The notes under the pieces were generated by a model. It saw only the letters and a program-made list of their open reading frames with translations, ran no database searches and had not been told where the DNA came from. The translations under genes and the position numbers were made by a program. A DNA stretch of 64,000 nucleotides from Pseudoroseomonas cervicalis (GTDB taxonomy: Bacteria > Pseudomonadota > Alphaproteobacteria > Acetobacterales > Acetobacteraceae), in NCBI RefSeq assembly GCF_030818485.1, contig NZ_JAUTAJ010000004.1, positions 2,397,001-2,461,000 of the forward strand, in the 5' to 3' direction. Numbering within the stretch: position 1 is the stretch's first letter; every line of letters starts with the position of its first letter. Shown here one piece after another: positions 1 to 8,127 of this stretch.

Positions 1-920
1 ACCCCGTCGCCATCTCCGCCGAACATGGCGAGGGCATCGCCGATTTGCACACCACCGCCGCCGAGCTGCTGCCGGAGGAGGAGGACGAGGATGCGCGCGA
101 CCGCACCCGGCCGCTGCGCCTGGCCATCGTCGGCCGGCCCAATGCCGGCAAGTCCACCCTGCTGAACGCCCTGCTGGGCGAGGAGCGCATGATCACCGGC
201 CCCGAGCCCGGCCTGACCCGCGACGCGGTGGCCGTGGAATGGACCGACGAGACCGGCGGCAAGGTGCGGCTGGTCGACACCGCCGGGCTGCGCAAGAAGT
301 CCCGCATCGTCGAGGGGCTGGAGCAGATGTCGGTGGCCGCCACCATCGCCGCGCTGAAGGAGGCGGAGGCCGCCATCCTGGTGCTCGACGCCAATCTCGG
401 CATGGATGAGCAGGATCTGCGCATCGCCCGCCTGGCCGAGCGCGAGGGCCGCGCCGTCATCATCGCCTTCAACAAATGGGACGCCGTCGAGGACCGCGCC
501 GCCTGCCGCCGCAAGCTGGACGACGTGCTCGCCTCGTCGCTCGCCCAGCTCAAGGGCGTCGGTGTCGTCACCCTCTCGGCCATGACCGGGCGCGGGGTGG
601 ACCGGCTGATGCCGGCGGTGCGGCAGACGGTGGAGCGCTGGAACCGCCGCATCCCGACCGGCGAGCTGAACCGCTGGTTCGAGGCCGCCGTGGCGCGCCA
701 TTCCCCGCCGCTGGTCGATGGCCGCCGCATCAAGCTGCGCTACGCCACCATGCCGAAGGCGCGGCCGCCCACCATCGCCATCTTCGGCCCCCGCGCCGAG
801 GACCTGCCGGAAGATTATCGCCGCTACCTGGTGAACAGCTTCCGCGACGCCTTCGACATGCCGGGCGTGCCGATCCGGGTGAATGCCCGCGGCGGCAAGA
901 ACCCCTTCGTCGAGGAGTGA
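1..920 (+). CDS. der: GTPase Der (EngA), 3' part
   Basis: Ribosome-assembly GTPase that acts in 50S subunit maturation in the cytoplasm. The window opens inside the gene, with the reading frame starting at base 3; about 305 C-terminal residues are present. The first residues carry the G5 loop of the first G domain (SAEHGEG). The complete second G domain follows, with G1 GRPNAGKS, the G3 motif DTAGLRKKS, G4 NKWD and G5 SAMTGRG, and then the KH-like C-terminal domain ending in GGKNPF. Two G domains in tandem are diagnostic of Der. A strong hairpin just after the stop closes the transcription unit, so the downstream cold-shock gene is probably transcribed separately. Confidence 0.96.
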   Translation, partial: PVAISAEHGEGIADLHTTAAELLPEEEDEDARDRTRPLRLAIVGRPNAGKSTLLNALLGEERMITGPEPGLTRDAVAVEWTDETGGKVRLVDTAGLRKKSRIVEGLEQMSVAATIAALKEAEAAILVLDANLGMDEQDLRIARLAEREGRAVIIAFNKWDAVEDRAACRRKLDDVLASSLAQLKGVGVVTLSAMTGRGVDRLMPAVRQTVERWNRRIPTGELNRWFEAAVARHSPPLVDGRRIKLRYATMPKARPPTIAIFGPRAEDLPEDYRRYLVNSFRDAFDMPGVPIRVNARGGKNPFVEE

Positions 921-923
921 TCC

Positions 924-966
924 GGCGCCCCCGCGCGGCCGCCGCGCGGGGGCGCCCGGCATTTTA
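924..966 (+). terminator. Terminator hairpin after der
   Basis: A perfect 15-bp stem (924-938 pairs with 942-956) with a 3-nt loop starts four bases after the der stop. A short T run (963-966) follows. The stem is nearly pure G/C. It is likely the intrinsic terminator of der, although the T tract is short. Confidence 0.7.
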
Positions 967-1083
967 GGGTTGCACCCGCCCCCCGGCAGGACCATGTTGG
1001 TCGGGTCAGCTCGTTTGGTTCGGCCTGCTCCCTGCTCATTCGTGAGCGCCGAGCCCGGTGTCCGTCTCCCCGCGACGTTCGAT

Positions 1084-1120
1084 CCGCCCCGCGATGTCCG
1101 TGGGGCGGCCTTCTGTTTTT
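1084..1120 (+). promoter_or_regulatory. Hairpin plus T-run in the cold-shock gene leader
   Basis: CCGCCCC (1084-1090) pairs perfectly with GGGGCGG (1102-1108), and a T-rich tail CTGTTTTT follows, ending 15 bases before the cold-shock ATG. It has the form of an intrinsic terminator placed inside a leader. Cold-shock mRNAs of the CspA family are known for long structured 5' leaders, so this may be an attenuator or a temperature-sensitive structure. The function is inferred. Confidence 0.45.
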
Positions 1121-1135
1121 GAACGGAACAGCATC

Positions 1136-1342
1136 ATGGCTTTCGGCACCGTGAAGTGGTTCAACGCCACCAAGGGCTACGGCTTCATCCAGCCGGAAGA
1201 CGGCTCCAAGGACGTCTTCCTGCACATCTCCGACGTGCAGCGCTCCGGCCTGCGCGAGCCGCGCGAGGGCGAGCGTCTGCAGTATGACCTGCAGCAGGGC
1301 CAGCAGGGCAAGGTCTCCGCGACCAATCTGCGCCAGGGCTGA
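1136..1342 (+). CDS. Cold-shock protein (CspA family)
   Basis: A 68-residue single cold-shock domain protein, the standard size of the family. These proteins bind single-stranded RNA and DNA and act as RNA chaperones or antiterminators in the cytoplasm. The N-terminus MAFGTVKWFNATKGYGFI contains RNP1 (KGYGFI) and RNP2 appears as DVFLHIS. The ATG at 1136 is chosen because it gives the canonical family N-terminus; an in-frame upstream start would add an unrelated tail. The Shine-Dalgarno match is weak. About 215 bases of noncoding leader with a hairpin precede it, consistent with post-transcriptional control. Confidence 0.95.
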   Translation: MAFGTVKWFNATKGYGFIQPEDGSKDVFLHISDVQRSGLREPREGERLQYDLQQGQQGKVSATNLRQG

Positions 1343-1464
1343 AGCCCGCGCCCGGGCCTTGCGCCCGGGACCAGGCCGGGGCCTTGATGCCCCGTGCCGC
1401 CGGCCATGGCGGAACCCCGCCATGGCCCCTCCCCGACCGCGCCCCTGACGGCGAAGGAACAGAC

Positions 1465-1674
1465 ATGCCACCCCATGGCTTCTCGGTCGGGCAGATCGTC
1501 GAACTGGTTCCCGGCAAGTATGACGGCAACATCCCGCGCGGCGCCTATGCGGTGACGCGGCTGCTGCCGAATGATGGCAGCGACCGCGAGTATCGGGTGC
1601 GCAGCCAGCAGGACGGGCATGAGCGCGTGGTGCGCGAAAGCCAGCTGCGCCAGGGCGCCGGGGCGCCCCGCTAG
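1465..1674 (+). CDS. Small hypothetical protein, 69 aa
   Basis: I do not recognise a named family. The ORF starts at an ATG preceded by a good ribosome binding site (GAAGGA, 6 bases upstream) and encodes 69 residues. The composition (VGQIVELVPGKYDGN, then a basic segment with REYRVRSQQDGHERVVRE) looks like a small SH3-like beta-barrel, which is a guess. It lies 122 bases after the cold-shock gene in the same direction and may be co-transcribed. An upstream in-frame ATG at 1384 lacks a ribosome binding site. Codon use matches neighbouring real genes. Confidence 0.65.
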   Translation: MPPHGFSVGQIVELVPGKYDGNIPRGAYAVTRLLPNDGSDREYRVRSQQDGHERVVRESQLRQGAGAPR

Positions 1675-1820
1675 CCCGTCTTCCGGCTGGCGCCGCAGGG
1701 CGCCTGTCTCACCGCCGGCGCCGCAGGGTGTCCGGCCCGCCGCCCTCGCGCGGCCCTTTCACGACGCGCCGCTTCGGCCCGCCGCTCCCCCAGCCCCGGC
1801 AAACGCCGGCAGGAGCCCCC

Positions 1821-2021
1821 ATGTCCGACCTCCGCAAGAAACCCGCCATGGCCCCGCAGGCCGAGGCGCCGACCATGGTCTTCGACGAAGCCGAGGTGGA
1901 GTACCTGTCCAAGCGCCTCCGCGTCTCGGCCGCCATCATCCGCGAGATCATGCGCCGCATCGGCTCGGGCGAGCGCTCCGCCGTGGAGCGCGAGTTCCGC
2001 AAGGGCATGGCCCGGCGCTGA
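1821..2021 (+). CDS. Small hypothetical protein, possibly DUF3606-like, 66 aa
   Basis: Sixty-six residues starting at an ATG with a strong AGGAG site five bases upstream. After a short polar N-terminus the protein has the segment DEAEVEYLSKRLRVS followed by REIMRRIGSG and a basic C-terminus. This resembles the small helical DUF3606-type proteins of alphaproteobacteria (helix, turn, GVS-like loop, helix). The assignment is tentative and the role unknown. The stop is followed by a multi-hairpin repeat element. Confidence 0.6.
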   Translation: MSDLRKKPAMAPQAEAPTMVFDEAEVEYLSKRLRVSAAIIREIMRRIGSGERSAVEREFRKGMARR

Positions 2022-2036
2022 ACGGGCGGCGCTCTC

Positions 2037-2175
2037 GAGAGGAGCTTCGCCCCTCTCACTCCCACCAAAGGCCTGAGGCCTTTGGAAACCCATCTGTTTG
2101 AATTCTAAAACTGATGGCGGGTGCAGGGGACCCTGTACCCTGCTGGGGGAGTTTGAGGGGGCAAAGCCCCCTCAA
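2037..2175 (+). repeat. Palindromic intergenic repeat family A, copy 1
   Basis: One of three related elements in this window (others at 23918 and 45514). Order of hairpins: GAGAGGAGC with GCCCCTCTC (slightly degenerate here), CCAAAGGCC-TGA-GGCCTTTGG (perfect), a GCAGGGGAC / GTACCCTGC stem with one mismatch, and TTGAGGGGGC-AAA-GCCCCCTCAA (2153-2175, perfect). It sits between two convergent genes and ends 11 bases from the asnB stop. The stems without T tracts suggest a dispersed REP/BIME-like element rather than one terminator. Confidence 0.9.
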
Positions 2176-2186
2176 GCCGGTCGCGC

Positions 2187-3944
2187 TCAGCGCGCCGCCA
2201 GATACTCGAAGGTATCGCCCGCGGGCATCACGCCCTCCACATGCCGGCGGTGCCACAGCGCGTAGAACAGCAGGTGCCAGGCGGCGAAGCCCTCGCGCTT
2301 GCCGCCCGCCGCCTTGAACAGGGCGGCCACGCGGTCCGGCCGGGCGATCTCGGCCACGCCGGGCTGCGCCGCCACCAGCGGCCCCAGCCGCTCGCCCTTG
2401 GCGGCGATCCAGGCGCCGACCGGCACGGTGAAGCCCTGCTTCGGCCGATGCGGCTCGGCCGCCGGCAGATGCCGCGCCAGCCATTCGCGCAGCAGCCATT
2501 TGCCCGCACCGTTGCGCACCTTCAGCGCGTCCGGCAGGCGGAACACCGCCCCCGCCACGGCGCTGTCCAGGAAGGGGGTGCGCCCCTCCACCGCATGCGC
2601 CATCAGGCAGCGGTCCAGCTTCAGCAGCAGGTCATTGGGCAGCCAGTCGGCCACATCCAGCGCCTGGGCGGCCATCAGCCGGCTGCGCCCGGGCAGCGCC
2701 ACGGCGGCCTCGGCGGCGGCGATGCCGTCGCGCCAGCCGGTGGGGGGCGCGCGCAGCACCTCCAGCCGGTCGAAGGCGCCGCGGCTGCGCAGCGCCTTGC
2801 CGCCCAGCCACCAGGGCCGCATGGCGGCGCGGTAGCGGCCATAGCCGCCCAGCAGCTCATCCCCGCCCTCGCCCGAGAGCACCACCTTCACCTCCTGCCG
2901 GGCGCGGCGCGCCAGGAACCAGGTGGGGATGATGGCGTAATCCGCCGCCGGGTCGTCCATGGCGGCGACGATCTCCGGCAGATGCCGCCAGACCTCGGCC
3001 TCGGAGACGGTGATGCTCTCATGCCGGGCGCCGACGGCGCGGGCCAGCGTCGCGGCGCGCTCGCGCTCATCCGCGGCACCCGCCACGTCGAAGCCGGCGG
3101 TGTAGGCGCGCACCGGGCTGTCATTCAGCCGCGCCATCATCGCCAGCACGGCGGCGCTGTCGGTGCCGCCCGACAGGAACAGGCCGTAGGGCACGTCGCT
3201 GCGCTGGTGCAGATCGACGCTGGACTGGAAGGCGGCATCGAACGCCGCCAGCGCCGCCTCCTCGGTGGTCGCCACCGGCCCGCCCTCGGGCAGGGCGGCG
3301 CGGCGGCGGCGCTCCAGCACGCGGCCTTCCGAGATCGCCACCGTCTCGCCCGGCAGCAGGCGGGTGATGCCCTCGAAGATGGTCTCGGCGCCGGTGGTGA
3401 ACTGCATCTGCAGCAGCTCGGCGCGCGATTCGGCGCGGATGCGCGGCGCCACCAGACCGGCGCCGATCAGCGCCTGCGCCTCGGAGGCGAAGGCGATGCC
3501 CTCCGAGGTCTCGGCCAGGTAGAGCGGCTTGATGCCGAAGGGGTCGCGCGTCAGCACCACCTGCCGCGCCGCGCGGTCATGGATGGCCAGCGCATACATG
3601 CCACGCAGCCGGTCGGCGAAGCCCAGCCCGTCGCGCCGGTAGAGATGCAGCGGCGGCTCGCAATCGCTGCCGGTGGCGCAGCCGAGCTGGTTCTCCTCGC
3701 GCAGCTCGCGGTAGTTGTAGACCTCGCCATTGCCGACCAGCGCGGCGGGGCCGGCGAAGAGCGGCTGGTCGCCGGTGGCCAGGTCGATGATCGCCAGCCG
3801 GTTATGCGCCAGCGCCACCTGGCCGGCGACATGATGCCCCGAGCCGTCCGGGCCGCGATGCGCCAGCGCGCCGATCAGCCGCTGCAGCAGCGCCGCGTCG
3901 GGCGTGGCGCCGGGTTTCAGGATCAGGCCGGCAATGCCGCACAT
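2187..3944 (-). CDS. asnB: Asparagine synthetase (glutamine-hydrolysing) type amidotransferase
   Basis: Transfers ammonia from glutamine to an adenylated carboxylate; for true AsnB this makes asparagine. It has 585 residues. The start is fixed by the N-terminal nucleophile: Met is followed at once by Cys2 (MCGIAGLI), and HRGPDG completes the glutaminase signature. The synthetase half has the PP-loop SGGTDS near residue 258 and the GGDELLGGYGRY segment. The gene lies 6 bases downstream of a family 4 glycosyltransferase, which points to a surface-glycan role such as amidation of a uronic acid rather than general asparagine supply. The family call is secure, but the substrate is open. Confidence 0.9.
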   Translation of the reverse strand: MCGIAGLILKPGATPDAALLQRLIGALAHRGPDGSGHHVAGQVALAHNRLAIIDLATGDQPLFAGPAALVGNGEVYNYRELREENQLGCATGSDCEPPLHLYRRDGLGFADRLRGMYALAIHDRAARQVVLTRDPFGIKPLYLAETSEGIAFASEAQALIGAGLVAPRIRAESRAELLQMQFTTGAETIFEGITRLLPGETVAISEGRVLERRRRAALPEGGPVATTEEAALAAFDAAFQSSVDLHQRSDVPYGLFLSGGTDSAAVLAMMARLNDSPVRAYTAGFDVAGAADERERAATLARAVGARHESITVSEAEVWRHLPEIVAAMDDPAADYAIIPTWFLARRARQEVKVVLSGEGGDELLGGYGRYRAAMRPWWLGGKALRSRGAFDRLEVLRAPPTGWRDGIAAAEAAVALPGRSRLMAAQALDVADWLPNDLLLKLDRCLMAHAVEGRTPFLDSAVAGAVFRLPDALKVRNGAGKWLLREWLARHLPAAEPHRPKQGFTVPVGAWIAAKGERLGPLVAAQPGVAEIARPDRVAALFKAAGGKREGFAAWHLLFYALWHRRHVEGVMPAGDTFEYLAAR

Positions 3945-3950
3945 CGGGGT

Positions 3951-5015
3951 TCAGGCCGCTCCGCCCAGGGTTGAAGCACCGGTTGAGGCACTGGCTGCCG
4001 GAGCCACCTGTTGCAGGAAGCCGCGCCAGCGCGCAAGCACCGGCGCCTCGGCGAAGCCGGCCAGATAGGCGGCGCGCCCGGCCTCGGCCAGCGCCGCGCG
4101 CCGCTGCGGCGCCGCCAGCAGCCCGGCGATCGCCTGGCCCAGCGCCTCCGGCGCCTCCTGCGGCACCAGCAGCCCGGTCTCGCCCTCGCGGATCAGCTCG
4201 GAGGGGCCCTGCGCCGCGATGGCGACGACGGGGCGCGCCGCGCTCCAGGCCTCCAGCACGATATTGCCCAGCGGCTCGTGCCGGCTGGAGCAGACGAAGA
4301 CGTCGCAGGCCGCCAGCAGCGCCCCGGCATCCTGCCGCCAGCCGAGGAAATGCACTCGCTCGGCCACACCCAGCTCACGCGCCAGGGCTTCCAGCGTGGC
4401 GCGCTCCGGCCCCTCGCCGGCCAGCGCCAGATGGGCGCCGGGCACATGCGGCAGGGCGCGCAGCAGCGTGTCGAAGCCCTTGTTGCGGTGCAGCCGCCCC
4501 ATCGCCAGCAGGCGCGGCGCCTCGGCGGGCAGCGGCAGCTCGGCCGGCAGCACGCCGCCCATCTCCTCGACGAAATTGGGCAGGTAATGCACCCGCTCCG
4601 CCGGCTGGCCCTGCTCCACCATCCAGCGCACCAGGTCGCGCGTGTTGCCGACCAGATGGTCGCAATGGCGGTAATGCTTCAGGTCGTAATAGCCGCCCAG
4701 CCGCCCGACCAGCGTCCAGCCGCCGCGCGGCGTGAACAGCGTGGCGCGGTTCATCCAGGACACCACCACCTGGGGCTGGAAGCGGCGCAGCGCGGCGGAA
4801 AGGCGCGGCCGCGTCATCCAGTCGAGCCAGGGGCTGCCGAAGCGCAGCTGCAGCGGCGCGAGGCCGCGCACCGCCAGCCGCGCGGCGCGGCCCGGATCGG
4901 CGCGGATGACCGAGAGCACCTCCTCCCCCTCCGCATGCAGGGCGCAGGTCAGGCGCTCATAGAAGCCCTCGGCGCCGCCCATGCGGGCGCCGGCTATCAC
5001 CTGCGCGATCCTCAT
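3951..5015 (-). CDS. Glycosyltransferase family 4
   Basis: 354-residue GT-B glycosyltransferase. The N-terminus MRIAQVIAGARMGGAE is the usual GT4 acceptor-domain start with the GGAE loop. The C-terminal donor domain has LLAMGRLHRNKGFDTLL, then VCSSRHEPLGNIVLEAWSA, the EX7E-like nucleotide-sugar region. It probably transfers a sugar to a lipopolysaccharide or other surface glycan at the inner membrane face. It ends 6 bases before the amidotransferase and starts 70 bases after the heptosyltransferase-like gene, all on the minus strand, so the three probably form one operon. Donor and acceptor cannot be deduced. Confidence 0.88.
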   Translation of the reverse strand: MRIAQVIAGARMGGAEGFYERLTCALHAEGEEVLSVIRADPGRAARLAVRGLAPLQLRFGSPWLDWMTRPRLSAALRRFQPQVVVSWMNRATLFTPRGGWTLVGRLGGYYDLKHYRHCDHLVGNTRDLVRWMVEQGQPAERVHYLPNFVEEMGGVLPAELPLPAEAPRLLAMGRLHRNKGFDTLLRALPHVPGAHLALAGEGPERATLEALARELGVAERVHFLGWRQDAGALLAACDVFVCSSRHEPLGNIVLEAWSAARPVVAIAAQGPSELIREGETGLLVPQEAPEALGQAIAGLLAAPQRRAALAEAGRAAYLAGFAEAPVLARWRGFLQQVAPAASASTGASTLGGAA

Positions 5016-5085
5016 GCGGCATGCCCTTCCCGGCGGGTGCTTCCGGTCAATGCCGGGGCCGATGCGGGGTTGCCGCGCCGGGGGC

Positions 5086-6030
5086 TCACGCCGCCGCCTC
5101 CGCCGGCGTCCCGGCGGCCGGGCTGTCCAGCAGGGCGATGGCGGCCTGCAGCGCATCCTCGACCGGCAGCGCCGTCATCGGCGCCTGCCCCGCCGCCCCC
5201 TGCGCCAGCACGGCGCGGGCGCGCGGGCCGATGGGGGCGTATTCGCTGGCCGGGGTCGGGCCGAACAGGCCGAGCGTCGGCACCCCGGCGGCGGCGGAGA
5301 GATGCATCAGCCCCGAATCATTGCCGATGAACAGCGCGCAGCGGGCGAGCAGCGCCGCCGCCTCCGGCAGTTCCAGCCGGCCCACCAGGTCGATGGCGCC
5401 GGGCAGCGCCGCCAGCACCGGGGCGGCCATCGCGGCCTCGGTCGCGCCGGGGCCGGCCAGCACCACCGGGCGCGCGCCCTCCAGCCGGCCGCCCGGGCCG
5501 GACAGCGCCTGGAACAGGGCGACGAAACGCTCCGCCGGCCAGACCTTGCCGGCCCAGTTGGCGCTGGGGCCCAGGGCGATCAGCGGCGCCCCGCCCTCGG
5601 GCGGCAGCAGCGCGGCGGCGCGGGCGATGTCCTGCGCGCCATACCAGGCGACCGGGCGCGGCGCCGGCTTCAGCCCCAGCACGCCGGCCAGATGCAGCAG
5701 CTTATGCCCGGGGCGGCGGCCGCCGCGCATCACCGCGCGCTGGCGGGTCCAGACCAGCCAGGACAGGGCCGAGCCGCGCAGATCCACCACCAGGTCCCAG
5801 CGGCGGCCCACCACCCGGCTCCACAGCGCCAGCCAGTGCAGCGAATAGCGCCGCTTGGCCAGCACGATGGTCTCCTCCCGATTCGGCATGCGGGCGAAGA
5901 TGCCCTCCGCCACCGGGCCGCAGGCGATGGTGATGCGCGCCCCGGGATGGGCGCGCAGCAGATGGTCGAGCAGGCCGGTGGACAGCACCGCATCCCCGAT
6001 CCGGGTGGCGGTCACGAACAGGATGCGCAT
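5086..6030 (-). CDS. Glycosyltransferase family 9 (heptosyltransferase-like)
   Basis: 314 residues. The start MRILFVTATRIGDAVLSTGLL is the hallmark of ADP-heptose:LPS heptosyltransferases (family 9), with the D of IGDAVLS as the conserved acidic residue. The C-terminal half contains LIALGPSANWAGKVWP and the FIGNDSGLMHLSAAAGVPTLGLFGPT donor-binding motif (split here as GNDSGLMHLSAAAG and GLFGPT). It likely adds heptose or another sugar to the LPS core. It is the first gene of the three-gene minus-strand set and is divergent from ygfZ, with 165 bases between the starts that must hold both promoters. Confidence 0.88.
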   Translation of the reverse strand: MRILFVTATRIGDAVLSTGLLDHLLRAHPGARITIACGPVAEGIFARMPNREETIVLAKRRYSLHWLALWSRVVGRRWDLVVDLRGSALSWLVWTRQRAVMRGGRRPGHKLLHLAGVLGLKPAPRPVAWYGAQDIARAAALLPPEGGAPLIALGPSANWAGKVWPAERFVALFQALSGPGGRLEGARPVVLAGPGATEAAMAAPVLAALPGAIDLVGRLELPEAAALLARCALFIGNDSGLMHLSAAAGVPTLGLFGPTPASEYAPIGPRARAVLAQGAAGQAPMTALPVEDALQAAIALLDSPAAGTPAEAAA

Positions 6031-6195
6031 GGTTGCGGCGCGCTTAGCATGGTTTGGCGTCCCTGTCCGCTGCCGGCGCCCCGCGCGGGCCACGCCTGGC
6101 GAGAAAAGCCGCCCCCCGCCCGCCACCGCCGCGTGTGGCCGCTTCCGCCCCGGCGGCGCCTTGTCCGCGGCCATGCGGCGCCTCATCTTCCGGCC

Positions 6196-7056
6196 ATGCC
6201 CCTTTCTCCCCTCCCCGACCGGGCCGTGGTGGAGGTGACCGGCGAGGACCGCGTCGCCTTCCTGCAGGGCCTCGTCTCCAACGACGTGACGCAGGCCGCG
6301 CCCGGCCGCGCCGTCTGGGCCGCGCTGCTGACGCCGCAGGGCAAGTGGCTGGCCGATTTCTTCATCCTGGCGGGCGCCGACCGGCTGCTGCTCGACACCG
6401 CCGCCGGCCAGGCGGAGGCGCTGGCGCAGCGTCTGTCGCGCTTCCGCCTGCGCTCCCGCGTCGCCATCGCGCGGCGCGAGGATTTGGCCGTGCTGGCCGG
6501 CTGGGGCGAGTCGCTGCCGCCCGAGGGCGTGCTCTGCGCCGCCGATCCGCGCCTGCCGGAGGCCGGCTGGCGCGCCATCCTCAACGCCTCCGCCCTGCCG
6601 CCCGGGGATGGCGACTATGCGCTGCACCGCCTCAGCCTCGGCCTGCCGGATGGCGCGCCGGATCTGGAGCCCGAGAAATCCGTGCTGCTGGAGGCCGGCT
6701 TCGATGAGCTGGACGGCATCTCCTGGAGCAAGGGCTGCTACATGGGCCAGGAGCTGACCGCGCGCACCCGCTATCGCGGCCTGCTGAAGCGCCGGCTGGT
6801 GCCGGTGGCGGTGGCGGGCCCGCTGCCCGCCCCCGGCACGCCCGTGCTGCGCGATGGCGCCACGGTGGGCGAGATGCGCTCCGGCCACCCCACGGGGCTG
6901 GGCCTCGCCCTGCTGCGCCTGCCCATCCGCGAGGGCGAGGCGCTGTCCTGCGGCGAGGCCACCCTGACCCCGCGCCTGCCCGGCTGGATGCGCCTGCCCG
7001 AACCCGCCCCCTCCGCGGCCGAGTCGCCAGTCCCGGCGGGGGGAACCGTTTCTTAA
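6196..7056 (+). CDS. ygfZ: Folate-binding protein YgfZ
   Basis: 286-residue member of the GcvT-like YgfZ/CAF17 family, which helps assemble or repair certain iron-sulfur proteins using tetrahydrofolate. The family signature K-G-C-Y-x-G-Q-E appears as KGCYMGQE near residue 180, followed by LTARTRYRG. The N-terminal segment (EDRVAFLQGLVSNDV) is the GcvT-like fold start. The ATG at 6196 gives the typical N-terminus (LPDRAVVEVTGEDR). The gene is divergent from the heptosyltransferase-like gene and 24 bases upstream of a lysozyme-like gene. Confidence 0.92.
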   Translation: MPLSPLPDRAVVEVTGEDRVAFLQGLVSNDVTQAAPGRAVWAALLTPQGKWLADFFILAGADRLLLDTAAGQAEALAQRLSRFRLRSRVAIARREDLAVLAGWGESLPPEGVLCAADPRLPEAGWRAILNASALPPGDGDYALHRLSLGLPDGAPDLEPEKSVLLEAGFDELDGISWSKGCYMGQELTARTRYRGLLKRRLVPVAVAGPLPAPGTPVLRDGATVGEMRSGHPTGLGLALLRLPIREGEALSCGEATLTPRLPGWMRLPEPAPSAAESPVPAGGTVS

Positions 7057-7080
7057 CCCTGCCGCGTCACCTTGCCGGGC

Positions 7081-7944
7081 ATGATGGATGCCCTGCCGAT
7101 CGCGGTGAGAAGCGCCGCGTCGCCAGCCCCGGCCAGCGCGGCCGGGGCGGCGGTTCCGCAAGGGAGCCCGAAGCGCTCCTTCGCAGCCCTGCTGGAGGAG
7201 AAGCGCCTCGGCTTCAAATCCGCCGACGCCAAGCGGCCCGAGGTCCGCGCGCCGTCGCGATCCCCCGCCCTGCCCGGCGGCCTGGCCACCGAGCCCTTCC
7301 CCCGCCCCGACAGCCTGGCCCGCCGCACCGCCGCCCGCGCCCTGGGCGGTGACGCCCCCCTGCCCCTGCCGCCGCCCGCGCCACCCGCCGCGCCCGCCCC
7401 CGCCAGCGGGCCGAACGCCACCTCCACCCTGCGCGACCGCCTGGCCGAGGCCGAAGGCACCGCCGACGAACCCTGCCGGGGCTATGCCGTGCGCAACACG
7501 CGCTCCGGCGCGCTGGGGCGCTACCAGATGCTGCCCATCGCGCTGCGCGACATCGGCTGGATGGATGCGTCCGGCGGCTGGACCCCGCGCGCCGCCGCCG
7601 CCGGCGTGCGCAGCACCGCCGATTTCCTGGCCCGCCCCGCCGCCCAGGAAGCCGCCATGGCGGACTACCTCCACCGCGCCGAGCAGCAGCTTTCCGCCAA
7701 TGGCGCGCTGGACAAGGCCGGACGCCGGCTGCGCGGGCTGGACGGCCAGCCCATCCTGCTGACCCGCACCGGCCTGGTCGCCGCCGCCCACCGCCAGGGC
7801 GCCGGCGCCGTCGCCAAATGGCTGGAACATCGGATGGAACAGCCCGCCGCGCCGCTCAGCCCCGCCGAGCGCAGCCGTTTCCAGAGCATCGAGACCAGGC
7901 TGCGCAACTTCGCCAGCCTGCCGGCGCCGGAGCGCAACGCCTGA
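7081..7944 (+). CDS. Putative lysozyme-like domain protein
   Basis: 287 residues if started at the ATG at 7081; a second ATG follows immediately and a TTG lies at 7072, so the start is uncertain. Residues 1-115 are low-complexity Pro/Ala with several Arg/Lys and no clear signal peptide. Residues about 120-285 contain GYAVRNTRSGALGRYQM, where the G-A-L-G-x-Y-Q-M stretch is typical of lysozyme-like (transglycosylase or muramidase) folds. LTRTGLVAAAHRQGAGAV follows. A glutamate in AEGTADEP just upstream could be the catalytic acid. The role in peptidoglycan cleavage is an inference from these motifs. Confidence 0.6.
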   Translation: MMDALPIAVRSAASPAPASAAGAAVPQGSPKRSFAALLEEKRLGFKSADAKRPEVRAPSRSPALPGGLATEPFPRPDSLARRTAARALGGDAPLPLPPPAPPAAPAPASGPNATSTLRDRLAEAEGTADEPCRGYAVRNTRSGALGRYQMLPIALRDIGWMDASGGWTPRAAAAGVRSTADFLARPAAQEAAMADYLHRAEQQLSANGALDKAGRRLRGLDGQPILLTRTGLVAAAHRQGAGAVAKWLEHRMEQPAAPLSPAERSRFQSIETRLRNFASLPAPERNA

Positions 7945-7964
7945 GGCCGCCAGGTTTTTCTACC

Positions 7965-8066
7965 AGCTGCCGGTCAGGGCCGCGACGGGATTACTGCACT
8001 CACAACCACCGCGCCGGCCCAGCGCCGCGCCCCGCCTCTCAACAGGACGGCGGCAGCCCGAAAAAA
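7965..8066 (+). repeat. Intergenic repeat family C, copy 1a
   Basis: Begins GCTGCCGGTCAGGGCCGCGA and ends with AGGACGGCGGCAGCCCGAAA. The ends are imperfect inverted repeats (GCTGCCG with CGGCAGC). A second direct copy is at 8128-8227 and an inverted copy at 21790-21890. The last 24-bp segment (ACAGGACGGCGGCAGCCCGA with As) is repeated once more in tandem at 8067-8090. Confidence 0.85.
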
Positions 8067-8084
8067 CAGGACGGCGGCAGCCCG

Positions 8085-8124
8085 AAAAAAAGCCCGGGGG
8101 AATGAATTCCCCCGGACCTTTTTT
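8085..8124. terminator. Bidirectional terminator between the lysozyme-like gene and ppdK
   Basis: CCGGGGGAAT (8094-8103) pairs perfectly with ATTCCCCCGG (8106-8115) across a 2-nt loop. TTTTTT (8119-8124) follows on the plus strand. A run of seven A (8085-8091) precedes it, giving a T tract for minus-strand transcripts. It can therefore terminate both the plus-strand lysozyme-like gene and the minus-strand ppdK operon. A near-identical hairpin occurs at 21906-21935. Confidence 0.85.
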
Positions 8125-8127
8125 GTC

